Shown here piece after piece: positions 17,344 through 26,238 of a stretch of DNA of 51,172 nt. The stretch comes from HGM04593 sp045592125 (GTDB lineage Bacteria > Bacteroidota > Bacteroidia > Bacteroidales > Bacteroidaceae). The stretch's first letter is position 1, and each line of letters opens with the position of its first letter. A program made the translations under genes and the position numbers. Where the stretch lies: assembly GCA_045592125.1 (NCBI GenBank), contig JAZNUE010000007.1, positions 1-51,172 on the forward strand. The letters run 5' to 3'. The notes below the pieces were generated by a model, which saw only the letters and a list, made by a program, of their open reading frames with translations, did no database searches and was not told where the DNA came from.

Positions 17344-17349
17344 AGCCCG

Positions 17350-18867
17350 CTAATTATGCCATGCCGTTGTGACAGTTGCCTCAAGCCTCTCCTTCTCGCT
17401 CAACGCAGCCAGCCTCATCACTTCGTCCAAATCAAGTCTCATGGCCTGGGCAAGGCGCTTCCCGTACTCCTCGTCGGCCAGATAGCAATGCGCTGCATGA
17501 CGGTACTTTATGTTATCGGTCACAGGCATCATATCCTCGGCCGTGTTCGCGATAAGGAGCGCCCTCTTTTCCTCAGTCATGAGGCGGTAGAGATTGCCAG
17601 GCTGGTAGAAACAGTCATCGGTACGGTCCTCATAGGGATTGTAGCGCATTGACTCGCCAGCAACTGCAGAATGGGTGTATTGCGCCTGGGTAACACTCCA
17701 CTCCCCTATGCTATTCGGCGAATACCCTTTTGTGGCGCCGCTGTTGCCATCGACACGCATTACACCGTCGCGGTGGTAGCTGTGTACAGGGCAATGTGCG
17801 CGGTTCACAGGTATCTGGTCATGATTCACACCCAGGCGGTAGCGCTGTGCGTCACCATAGGAGAAAAGGCGGCCTTGCAGGAGCTTGTCGGGCGATAGGC
17901 CTATTCCTGGCACAACGTGTGCCGGGTTGAATGCAGCCTGCTCCACATCGGCAAAATAGTTCTGAGGGTTACGGTTCAGTTCCATCTCGCCCACCTCAAT
18001 GAGCGGGAAATCCTTGTGGCTCCACACTTTTGTAATGTCAAACGGGTTCTCACGGTAATGCGCAGCCTGCTCCTGGGTCATAGCCTGTATGTAGAGTTTC
18101 CAGCGCGGGAAATCGCCTTTTTCAATTGCGTTGAAAAGGTCGCGTCCATGACTCTCGCGGTCCTTGGCAATAATTGCCGCAGCCTCGGCATTGCTAAGGT
18201 TCCTTATGCCCTGCACTGTGCGGAAATGGAACTTCACCCACACGCGCTCTCCATGCTTGTTTACCATGCTGTAGGTATGCGAACCGAAACCGTGCATATG
18301 GCGATACGAGGCAGGTATTCCCCTATCGGACATAACTATTGTAACCTGGTGCAGCGCCTCAGGAAGCATTGTCCAGAAATCCCAGTTGCTCTGTGGTGAA
18401 CGCAGGTTTGTCTGCGGGTCGCGCTTTATTGCATGGTTCAGGTCGGGGAACTGCAGGGGGTCGCGCAGGAAGAAGACAGGCGTGTTGTTGCCCACCAAGT
18501 CCCAGTTACCCTCATCGGTGTAGAATTTAACTGCAAAGCCGCGTATGTCGCGCTCGGCGTCGGCTGCTCCGCGCTCTCCTGCGACTGTTGAGAAACGGGC
18601 AAAAAGTTCGGTTTTCTTGCCTATTGACGAGAATATTGAGGCACATGTATAATGCGTGATGTCATGCGTTACGGTAAACGTTCCGAATGCACCGCTGCCC
18701 TTTGCGTGCATGCGGCGCTCGGGGATTACCTCGCGGTCGAAATGCGCAAGCTTCTCAAGCAGCCAATTGTCTTCGAGCAACACAGGACCACGCTCTCCGG
18801 CAGTGAGCGAATTGGTATTGTCGGTAACAGGAGCACCGGCCTCATTTGTCAGGAATTTCTTGTCCAT
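17350..18867 (-). CDS. katA: Catalase (monofunctional haem, small-subunit type)
   Basis: Converts hydrogen peroxide to water and oxygen. The catalytic histidine lies in FDREVIPERRMHAKGSGAFG. The haem pocket motif FARFSTVAGERG and the active-site asparagine region (LVGNNTPVFFLRDP) follow. The proximal tyrosine is in RLFSYGDAQRYRLG near residue 336. The 505-residue length without an extra flavodoxin-like domain marks the small-subunit class. It sits downstream of mutS on the same strand, but a terminator-like hairpin (18868-18910) ends three bases before the katA ATG. Its own promoter is not obvious. Peroxide control, as by OxyR in Bacteroides, is possible but not shown. Confidence 0.96.
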   Translation of the reverse strand: MDKKFLTNEAGAPVTDNTNSLTAGERGPVLLEDNWLLEKLAHFDREVIPERRMHAKGSGAFGTFTVTHDITHYTCASIFSSIGKKTELFARFSTVAGERGAADAERDIRGFAVKFYTDEGNWDLVGNNTPVFFLRDPLQFPDLNHAIKRDPQTNLRSPQSNWDFWTMLPEALHQVTIVMSDRGIPASYRHMHGFGSHTYSMVNKHGERVWVKFHFRTVQGIRNLSNAEAAAIIAKDRESHGRDLFNAIEKGDFPRWKLYIQAMTQEQAAHYRENPFDITKVWSHKDFPLIEVGEMELNRNPQNYFADVEQAAFNPAHVVPGIGLSPDKLLQGRLFSYGDAQRYRLGVNHDQIPVNRAHCPVHSYHRDGVMRVDGNSGATKGYSPNSIGEWSVTQAQYTHSAVAGESMRYNPYEDRTDDCFYQPGNLYRLMTEEKRALLIANTAEDMMPVTDNIKYRHAAHCYLADEEYGKRLAQAMRLDLDEVMRLAALSEKERLEATVTTAWHN

Positions 18868-18910
18868 AAGAAAAGGGTGTTAAGTATTCAAATGAATTCT
18901 CAACACCCTT
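18868..18910 (-). terminator. Hairpin between mutS and katA
   Basis: AAGGGTGTT (18873-18881 on plus) pairs with AACACCCTT (18902-18910), with a 20-base loop that contains partial inner pairing. On the minus strand it is followed by TTTTCTT. It looks like the mutS terminator, yet it ends right against the katA start codon, so it could also act as a leader structure. Confidence 0.6.
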
Positions 18911-18931
18911 ATAGCGGAATTTGTTCAGCGT

Positions 18932-21559
18932 TTATTTTCCCTTGACAATGCGTTTGATGTCATTAAGCTTGTTCAGTGCCTCCAGCGGTGTAAGATTGTT
19001 AACATCAATGCCGAGAATCTCGTCGCGCACCTGCGAGAGTACAGGGTCATCGAGCTGGAAGAAGTTGAGCTGCACCCCTTCACGGCTGTCGGCAATCTCA
19101 GCAGTCGGGGCGCCTTTGAGCTCGCCGCGGTTGTTGCTGGCCTCAAGTTTCTTAAGTATCTGCTCCGAGCGCTTTACTATGCTCTTTGGCATGCCCGCGA
19201 GCTTGGCCACATGGATACCGAAAGAGTGCTCGCTTCCGCCTGGCATGAGCTTGCGAAGGAATATTACCTTTCCGTCAATCTCGCGCACCGACACATTGAA
19301 GTTCCTTATGCGCGGGAAACTCTTCTCCATTTCATTGAGCTCGTGATAATGGGTAGCGAACAGCGTGCGCGCCCTGCCCTTTGCGAACTCATGTATATAC
19401 TCCACAATTGCCCAGGCGATAGACATACCGTCGTAGGTTGATGTACCGCGGCCAAGTTCGTCGAAGAGCACAAGGCTCCTTTCGGACAGGTTGTTGAGGA
19501 TATTTGACGCCTCGGTCATCTCCACCATGAATGTAGACTCTCCTGCCGAAATGTTGTCACTAGCTCCCACGCGGGTGAAAATCTTGTCGACAAGGCCTAT
19601 GTGAGCGCTTTCGGCAGGCACAAAGCATCCTATCTGGGCCATTAACGTTATAAGTGCTGTCTGTCGCAGGAGCGCCGACTTACCGGCCATGTTCGGGCCT
19701 GTAACGATTATAATCTGCTGCTTCTCGCTATCGAGATAAAGGTCATTTGGTATGTAGTTCTCCCCTGCTGCCATCTGGCGCTCTATTACAGGGTGACGCC
19801 CCTGCTTGATATCAAGAACATTCTCCTCGCTCACTACTGGGCGTATGTACTTGTTGGCACGAGATACATTGGCAAACGAAAGCAACACATCGAGCCTTGC
19901 AAGGTGCGACGCGTCTACCTGGATTGACGGTATATATTTTGCAACATCGGTTACAAGATTGCCGAAAATCTGGCTCTCGAGCGACAGTATCTTCTCCTCA
20001 GCGCCAAGAATTTTCTCCTCATACTCCTTGAGTTCCTGTGTTATGTAACGCTCAGCGTTTACAAGGGTCTGCTTTCTTATCCATTCGGCAGGCACATTGT
20101 CCTTGTATGTGTTGCGGACCTCAATATAGTAGCCGAACACGTTATTGAACGAGATTTTAAGACTGGGAATTCCTGTACGCTCGCTCTCGCGCTGCTGCAG
20201 CTGCATAAGGTAATCCTTGCCATGGTAGGCTATGGCACGCAGCTCGTCAAGCTTCTCGTTCACCCCGTCGGCCACTACCCCGCCCTTGTTAAGCAGCAAA
20301 GGCGGCTCGGGAACTATTTCGCGAGCTATGCGGTCACGGATTTCAGCACAGCAATCGAGCTGGGCGCCTATCTGCTTGAGCACCTCATTACCTGAACTCT
20401 CGCACGCCTTCTTTATGGGTTCAACCGCCTGAAGAGCCAGTTTCAACTGCACAAGCTCGCGCGGAGACACACGCCCGGCAGCAACCTTTGCAATAATGCG
20501 CTCAAGGTCGCCAATAAGGTGCAGGTTCTCCTCTACAAGCTCGCGGAACTGAGGCTCGCGGAAATAGTACTCTACAATATCAAGGCGCTCCTCAATGGGT
20601 TTCCTGTCCTTCAGCGGAAAAACCATCCATCGCTTGAGCAGGCGGGCGCCCATTGCTGTGAGCGTGCGGTCGACCACCGACAGGAGCGACGAGCCGCCGT
20701 CGTGCATGCTGCCAAGCAGCTCAAGGCTGCGTATTGTGAACTTGTCGAGGCGCACATAGCGCTCCTCCTCAATGCGTGATATGTTGCGTATGTGGGAAAT
20801 CTGCGTATGGAGCGTAACGCCAAGATAGTGCAGCACGGCACCGGCCGCAACAAGCCCGCTGCGCAGGTGCGAAATGCCGAATCCCTTCATGTTCCTGGTC
20901 TCGAAATGCTTTGTGAGCCTCTCATGGGCAAACTCATCGGTAAATGCCCAGTCGTCGAGCTCAAAGGTAAGGTACTTGCTCCCAAAGCACTCTTCGAAGC
21001 GTTTCTTTAGACCGCGCTCAAAGAGCACCTCCTTGGGGTTGAAGTTTATGAGCAGCTTCTCTACATAGTCGAACGTGCCTTCTGCTACAAGAAACTCGCC
21101 GGTAGAGATGTCAAGGAACGATACACCGCACATGGGCTTGCCGAAGTGGACCGCTGCAAGGAAATTGTTCTCCTTGTGGTCGAGCACATTATCGTTTATT
21201 GAGACACCAGGCGTAACCAGTTCGGTAATCCCGCGCTTTACTAGCTTCTTTGTCATCTTTGGGTCCTCGAGCTGGTCGCATATTGCTACGCGCTTGCCGG
21301 CACGCACCAGCCTAGGCAGGTAGGTGTCGAGCGCATGGAAGGGGAAACCTGCCATTTCAATGGCCTTGGCGATATCGCTCTTGCCATTAGAACGCTTTGT
21401 GAGCGTAATGCCAAGGATTTCCGACGCCACAATAGCGTCGGAACAGTATGTTTCATAGAAATCTCCGCAACGGAACAGCAGTATAGCATCGGGGTGCTTC
21501 GCCTTGAGGTCGTAGAACTGGCGCATCATAGGCGTCGCAGCTAAATCTTTTTCAGCCAT
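18932..21559 (-). CDS. mutS: DNA mismatch repair protein MutS
   Basis: MutS (875 residues) binds mismatches and starts repair. The mismatch-reading Phe-x-Glu is in LFRCGDFYETY near residue 36. Connector, lever and clamp domains follow. The ABC-type ATPase has Walker A GPNMAGKS (near 621), a signature region SAGESTFMVEM and Walker B LVLFDELGRGTSTYDG. The dimerisation region (HVAKLAGMP...) and C-terminal linker to the beta-clamp-type tail (LNFFQLDDPV) are present. I chose ATG 21559; the in-frame codon at 21565 is TTG. A TACCTTCG -7 box lies at 21594-21601. Confidence 0.97.
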   Translation of the reverse strand: MAEKDLAATPMMRQFYDLKAKHPDAILLFRCGDFYETYCSDAIVASEILGITLTKRSNGKSDIAKAIEMAGFPFHALDTYLPRLVRAGKRVAICDQLEDPKMTKKLVKRGITELVTPGVSINDNVLDHKENNFLAAVHFGKPMCGVSFLDISTGEFLVAEGTFDYVEKLLINFNPKEVLFERGLKKRFEECFGSKYLTFELDDWAFTDEFAHERLTKHFETRNMKGFGISHLRSGLVAAGAVLHYLGVTLHTQISHIRNISRIEEERYVRLDKFTIRSLELLGSMHDGGSSLLSVVDRTLTAMGARLLKRWMVFPLKDRKPIEERLDIVEYYFREPQFRELVEENLHLIGDLERIIAKVAAGRVSPRELVQLKLALQAVEPIKKACESSGNEVLKQIGAQLDCCAEIRDRIAREIVPEPPLLLNKGGVVADGVNEKLDELRAIAYHGKDYLMQLQQRESERTGIPSLKISFNNVFGYYIEVRNTYKDNVPAEWIRKQTLVNAERYITQELKEYEEKILGAEEKILSLESQIFGNLVTDVAKYIPSIQVDASHLARLDVLLSFANVSRANKYIRPVVSEENVLDIKQGRHPVIERQMAAGENYIPNDLYLDSEKQQIIIVTGPNMAGKSALLRQTALITLMAQIGCFVPAESAHIGLVDKIFTRVGASDNISAGESTFMVEMTEASNILNNLSERSLVLFDELGRGTSTYDGMSIAWAIVEYIHEFAKGRARTLFATHYHELNEMEKSFPRIRNFNVSVREIDGKVIFLRKLMPGGSEHSFGIHVAKLAGMPKSIVKRSEQILKKLEASNNRGELKGAPTAEIADSREGVQLNFFQLDDPVLSQVRDEILGIDVNNLTPLEALNKLNDIKRIVKGK

Positions 21560-21593
21560 AGACAAGTTACAATCTTACTTGGGAATAATTATG

Positions 21594-21601
21594 CGAAGGT
21601 A
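21594..21601 (-). promoter_or_regulatory. Probable -7 element of mutS
   Basis: TACCTTCG on the minus strand, 34 bases before the mutS ATG; one base from TAnnTTTG. No matching -33 box was found. Confidence 0.4.
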
Positions 21602-21694
21602 GTATTTTTTATCCGATTTTCGGGAGTAACACGCAAAAAAGAGCTTTTAGCAGCAAATTCACGCCGCAAAAAGGAAAATCATCCGAAAATTATA

Positions 21695-21702
21695 TATTTT
21701 TG
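21695..21702 (+). promoter_or_regulatory. -7 element of leuS with a structured leader
   Basis: TATTTTTG matches the -7 consensus and predicts a leader of about 100 bases before leuS. The leader holds two hairpins, ATCTAC-TT-GTAGAT (about 21715-21728) and GGAGGC-AACA-GCCTCC (21739-21754). No T run follows the second, so a classical attenuator is not evident. Confidence 0.45.
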
Positions 21703-21809
21703 CAGGTTATTACATCTACTTGTAGATAGTAATATACAGGAGGCAACAGCCTCCATAATAACTGACAGGACTATAATTGCTAGCTTGAAAATAAAAAACG
21801 AAAGAATAT

Positions 21810-24641
21810 ATGGCATACAACTTTAACGAGATTGAACAGAAGTGGCAGAAGCGATGGAAGGACGAGAAGACCTATCGCGTAGTGGAGAATGAGGAGAAGA
21901 AGAAATTCTATGTGCTTAACATGTTCCCTTACCCGTCGGGTGCAGGACTGCACGTAGGCCACCCTCTGGGATATATTGCCTCGGACATATTCGCGCGCTT
22001 CAAGCGCCTTCAGGGTTTCAATGTGCTCAATCCAATGGGATACGACGCATACGGCCTCCCCGCCGAGCAGTATGCCATACAGACAGGACAGCACCCTGCA
22101 ATAACAACCGAGCAGAATATCGCTCGTTACCGCGAGCAGCTCGACAAGATTGGTTTCTGCTTCGACTGGGACCGCGAGATAAGGACATGCGATGCAGAGT
22201 ATTACCATTGGACACAGTGGACATTCATACAGATGTTCAACAGCTATTACGACAACAGCGCAAAGTGCGCAAGGCCTATTGCAGAACTTGTCGCAAAGCT
22301 GGAAAAAGAGGGTAGTGCAGGAATTGACGCCGCATGCACCGAAGAGATTACGGTAACTGCCGAAGAGTGGAACAGCATGGACGAGACTGCACAGCAGGAA
22401 CTGCTAATGAACTGGCGCATCGCGTTCCTCAACGAGACAATGGTTAACTGGTGCCCTGCGCTGGGTACAGTGCTCGCCAATGACGAGGTTGTTGACGGAG
22501 TGTCGGAGCGCGGAGGCCACCCCGTTGTACAGAAGAAGATGAAGCAGTGGTGCCTCAGGGTATCGGCCTACTCGCAGCGCCTGCTCGACGGACTCGACAG
22601 GATAGAGTGGAGCGAGTCAATCAAGGAGACACAGCGCAACTGGATTGGCCGCAGCGAGGGTACCGAAATGCAGTTCCGCGTAAAGGATAGCGACGTAGAA
22701 TTCACAATCTTCACCACACGCGCCGACACAGTATTCGGTGTCACATTCATGGTTCTTGCTCCTGAGAGCGAACTCGTTGCGCAACTCACAACAGCAGCAC
22801 AGAAAGAGGCTGTTGAGGCCTATCTTGACCGCACAAAGAAACGCACCGAGCGCGAGCGCATGATTGACCGCAACGTAACCGGCGTGTTCACCGGCTCATA
22901 CGCAATAAACCCCATCACAGGCGAGGAGATTCCCGTGTGGGTGAGCGACTACGTGCTTTCGGGCTACGGAACAGGCGCCATCATGGCCGTACCTGCACAC
23001 GACAGCCGCGACTACGCGTTCGCAAAGCACTTCGGTATTGAGATACGCCCGCTCATCCAAGGCTGCGATGTGAGCGAGGAGAGCTTTGACGCGAAAGAGG
23101 GCATAATGACAAACTCTCCTGTAGAGAAGTTCGCCGGCTGCCGCCTGAACCTCAATGGCCTCACAGTGAAGGAGGCTATTGCAAGGACAAGGCAGTTCGT
23201 CACAGAGAACGGGCTGGGCCGCGTGAAGGTCAACTACCGCCTGCGCGACGCAATCTTCAGCCGCCAGCGCTACTGGGGCGAGCCGTTCCCCATCTACTAC
23301 AAGAATGGCGTGCCTTACCCAATACCCGAGGCGTGCCTGCCGCTTGAGCTCCCCGAAGTGGAGAAGTTCCTCCCCACAGAGAGCGGCGAGCCCCCGTTGG
23401 GCCACGCAAGGATGTGGGCATGGGACACAGCCAGCAGCTGCATAACAAGCAAGGAGAACATCGACAACCAGACAGTGTTCCCGCTCGAGCTCAACACAAT
23501 GCCAGGCTTTGCAGGCTCAAGCGCATACTACCTGCGCTACATGGACCCGCGCAACGGCAAGGCACTCGTCGGCAAGGAGGCAAACGGGTACTGGCAGGAC
23601 GTAGACCTGTATGTAGGCGGCAAGGAGCACGCTACAGGCCACCTCATCTACTCCCGCTTCTGGAACATGTTCCTCTTTGACACAGGCGTGAGCACAAAGG
23701 AAGAACCGTTCCAGAAACTCATTAACCAGGGAATGATACAGGGCCGCAGCAACTTCGTATACCGCATAAAGGACACGAACACCTTTGTATCCTATAACCT
23801 GTCAAGGAACTACGATGTTACGCCGCTGCATGTGGATGTAAACATTGTATCAAACGACACCCTCGACATTGAGGCATTCCGTGCCTGGCGCCCCGAATAT
23901 GCCAACGCAGAGTTTATCCTTGAGGATGGCAAGTACATCTGCGGCTGGGCAGTGGAGAAGATGAGCAAGTCAATGTACAACGTAGTGAACCCCGACGTAA
24001 TAGTAGAGAAATACGGTGCCGACACGCTGCGCATGTACGAGATGTTCCTTGGCCCCATCGAGCAGTCAAAGCCATGGGACACCAACGGCATCGACGGCTG
24101 CCACCGTTTCCTGCGCAAGCTCTGGGGCATGTTCTTCGACAAGAACGACACCTGCATAATAACTGATGACGAGCCCACAAGAGAGGAGCTCAAGTCACTG
24201 CACAAGCTCATAAAGAAGACTACAGAAGACATTCCTGCATTCTCGTACAACACCTCTGTAAGCGCATTCATGATATGCCTCAACGAGCTCACGGCACTCA
24301 AGTGCAGCAAGAGGGCAATACTGGAGAAGGTTGTGGTTGTGCTCTCGCCGTTCGCGCCGCACATTTGCGAGGAGCTCTGGGAGGCCTTGGGCCACACAAC
24401 GACAATATGCGATGCCGAGTGGCCTGAGTACAACGAGGAGTACCTTAAGGAAGATACCGTAAAGTACACAATATCGTTCAACGGCAAGGCACGCTTCACG
24501 ATGGACTTCGCTGCCGACGCGGCAAACAGCGACATCGAGGCAGCAGTACTTGCAAACGAGAACAGCCAGAAGTACATTGACGGCAAGCCTATAAGGAAAG
24601 TCATCATTGTACCCAAGAAGATTGTCAACATTGTCATCTGA
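21810..24641 (+). CDS. leuS: Leucyl-tRNA synthetase
   Basis: Charges tRNA-Leu with leucine. The class I HIGH motif appears as HVGH (near residue 48) within FPYPSGAGLHVGHPLGY. KMSKS is intact as EKMSKSMYN near residue 716. The large CP1 editing domain contains VFTTRADTVFGVTFM-type sequence (IFTTRADTVFGVTFMVLAPE) and GTGAIMAVPAHDSRDY, the usual deacylation site region. Zinc-less insertion and anticodon-binding domains follow. Length 943 fits Bacteroidota LeuRS, which is longer than the E. coli enzyme. It heads a plus-strand run with yitT-like, rdgB and porZ-like genes. Confidence 0.97.
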   Translation: MAYNFNEIEQKWQKRWKDEKTYRVVENEEKKKFYVLNMFPYPSGAGLHVGHPLGYIASDIFARFKRLQGFNVLNPMGYDAYGLPAEQYAIQTGQHPAITTEQNIARYREQLDKIGFCFDWDREIRTCDAEYYHWTQWTFIQMFNSYYDNSAKCARPIAELVAKLEKEGSAGIDAACTEEITVTAEEWNSMDETAQQELLMNWRIAFLNETMVNWCPALGTVLANDEVVDGVSERGGHPVVQKKMKQWCLRVSAYSQRLLDGLDRIEWSESIKETQRNWIGRSEGTEMQFRVKDSDVEFTIFTTRADTVFGVTFMVLAPESELVAQLTTAAQKEAVEAYLDRTKKRTERERMIDRNVTGVFTGSYAINPITGEEIPVWVSDYVLSGYGTGAIMAVPAHDSRDYAFAKHFGIEIRPLIQGCDVSEESFDAKEGIMTNSPVEKFAGCRLNLNGLTVKEAIARTRQFVTENGLGRVKVNYRLRDAIFSRQRYWGEPFPIYYKNGVPYPIPEACLPLELPEVEKFLPTESGEPPLGHARMWAWDTASSCITSKENIDNQTVFPLELNTMPGFAGSSAYYLRYMDPRNGKALVGKEANGYWQDVDLYVGGKEHATGHLIYSRFWNMFLFDTGVSTKEEPFQKLINQGMIQGRSNFVYRIKDTNTFVSYNLSRNYDVTPLHVDVNIVSNDTLDIEAFRAWRPEYANAEFILEDGKYICGWAVEKMSKSMYNVVNPDVIVEKYGADTLRMYEMFLGPIEQSKPWDTNGIDGCHRFLRKLWGMFFDKNDTCIITDDEPTREELKSLHKLIKKTTEDIPAFSYNTSVSAFMICLNELTALKCSKRAILEKVVVVLSPFAPHICEELWEALGHTTTICDAEWPEYNEEYLKEDTVKYTISFNGKARFTMDFAADAANSDIEAAVLANENSQKYIDGKPIRKVIIVPKKIVNIVI

Positions 24642-24682
24642 TGACGGCAGCTAAAGGATATTCTCACTAAAAGTATCATAAT

Positions 24683-25657
24683 ATGGGCAAGCGATTCTTA
24701 CCGAGACCTACCATCATGAGCGAGCTGAAGAACTACCTCATGATAACACTGGGACTTACACTCTATGCCTTTACATGGAAGTTCTTCATGGCCCCCTATA
24801 AGTTTGTCACAGGAGGCATTACCGGTGTAGGCGGTATTATTGAGTACACCACAGGACTGCCAATGCAGTATACCTACTTTGCAATAAACATAGTTCTTCT
24901 TATAATAGCAATACAGCAGCTAGGATGGAAGTTCTGCATTAAGACCAGCTATGCCATTGTAGTAATGACACTGGCCCTTGAGATGTTCGACCTTGTATTC
25001 AAGGTATGGCCCACGGCCTATGAGATACTGGGCCCCGACAAGCAGCTCGAGGCATGTATCGTTGGCTCAATATTCATTGGAATGGGAATTGCGTTCTGCT
25101 TCCTGAGCAACGGAAGCACGGGCGGCGTGGACATAATAGCGGCCATCGTGAACAAGTACAAGGACATAAGCTTCGGCCGTGCAATGCTTTACGTCGACGC
25201 CTGCATAATCATAAGCAGTTTCTTCATTGTCCCGAACGAAAGCTTATCCGTCAGCCTGCAGAAGGTGTTCTATGGTTTCATAAACCTTGTTATTGTGAAC
25301 GTGTCTCTCGACTACATGGTAAACAGCAACCGCCAGGCAGTGCAGTTCTTCATCTTCTCGAGCAAGTATGACGAGATTGCTTACTACATCACCCGCTACC
25401 TGAAGCGCGGCGTTACACTGCTTGATTCGGTAGGCTACTACTCGGGCAAGGAGGGCAAGGTCATTACCACCATAGCACGCGCCAACCAGTCGAACCAGCT
25501 GCTCAGCGCAATCAAGCAGATTGACCCTAACGCGCTTGTATCACAGTCAAAGGTAATGGCCGTATACGGACTTGGATTCGACAAGATAAAGGCAAAGCCA
25601 AAGGCCGCAAGGATGGCACAAGGCAATAGCGTGGCACCCGCAAAAGAAGATAAGTGA
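24683..25657 (+). CDS. YitT-family integral membrane protein
   Basis: A 324-residue protein with five or so N-terminal membrane segments (for example YLMITLGLTLYAFTWKFFMAPYK) and the family hallmark GGITGVGGIIEY. A second glycine-rich motif SNGSTGGVDIIAAIVNKY follows. The C-terminal ~80 residues (FSSKYDEIAYYITRYLKRGVTLLDSVGYYSGKEGKVI) form the soluble DUF2179 domain. The molecular function of the family is not established; a role as transporter has been suggested. Its stop codon overlaps the rdgB ATG (TGATG). Confidence 0.9.
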   Translation: MGKRFLPRPTIMSELKNYLMITLGLTLYAFTWKFFMAPYKFVTGGITGVGGIIEYTTGLPMQYTYFAINIVLLIIAIQQLGWKFCIKTSYAIVVMTLALEMFDLVFKVWPTAYEILGPDKQLEACIVGSIFIGMGIAFCFLSNGSTGGVDIIAAIVNKYKDISFGRAMLYVDACIIISSFFIVPNESLSVSLQKVFYGFINLVIVNVSLDYMVNSNRQAVQFFIFSSKYDEIAYYITRYLKRGVTLLDSVGYYSGKEGKVITTIARANQSNQLLSAIKQIDPNALVSQSKVMAVYGLGFDKIKAKPKAARMAQGNSVAPAKEDK

Positions 25658-26238
25658 TGAGACTGGTATTCGCTACAAACAACAGGCATAAGCTCGACGA
25701 GGTGAGGGCGATAGTGGGCGATAGGGTAGAGGTGCTGTCTCTCAACGACATAGGCTGCCACGACGACATACCCGAGACAGCCAGTACCCTTCAGGGCAAT
25801 GCCCTTATAAAGGCACGCTACATATACGAAAGATACGGAGTAGACTGCTTTGCCGATGATACAGGACTTGAGGTTGACGCGCTTGGCGGCGAGCCGGGAG
25901 TATACTCGGCACGCTATGCAGGCGAGGAGTGCGACCCCGAGGCCAACATGAAGAAACTGCTGCATAATTTAACAGGAAAAACTTGCCGCAGCGCACAATT
26001 TCGTACAGTAATCGCGTTAATAGTAGACGGAGAGGAGAAACTCTTCAACGGAATAGTAAAGGGGAGCATTACCGAAGAGAAGAGAGGTGACTCCGGGTTC
26101 GGGTATGACCCCATTTTTATTCCCGAAGGATTCTCCGAGAGCTTTGCACAGATGAGCAGCGGGCTCAAGAACAGCATAAGCCACCGCTACCGTGCAACAC
26201 AGCTGCTTAGCGATTACCTTAAGGAAAAATATGGTTAG
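25657..26238 (+). CDS. rdgB: RdgB/HAM1 non-canonical purine NTP pyrophosphatase
   Basis: Hydrolyses ITP, dITP and XTP to monophosphates, keeping deaminated purines out of nucleic acids. Family motifs are clear: LVFATNNRHKLDEVRAI at the N-terminus, the nucleotide-binding FADDTGLEVDALGGEPGVYSARYAG, and FGYDPIFIPEG with SHRYRA near the end. Length is 193 residues from ATG 25657 (the in-frame GTG at 25654 is less likely). It overlaps the YitT gene by one base and the porZ-like gene by eight bases, so the three are coupled. Confidence 0.96.
   Translation: MRLVFATNNRHKLDEVRAIVGDRVEVLSLNDIGCHDDIPETASTLQGNALIKARYIYERYGVDCFADDTGLEVDALGGEPGVYSARYAGEECDPEANMKKLLHNLTGKTCRSAQFRTVIALIVDGEEKLFNGIVKGSITEEKRGDSGFGYDPIFIPEGFSESFAQMSSGLKNSISHRYRATQLLSDYLKEKYG

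Noticed and set aside
23810..24679. 289-codon frame antisense to the 3' part of leuS
   Set aside because: Serine-rich mirror of the leuS codon pattern with no recognisable domain.
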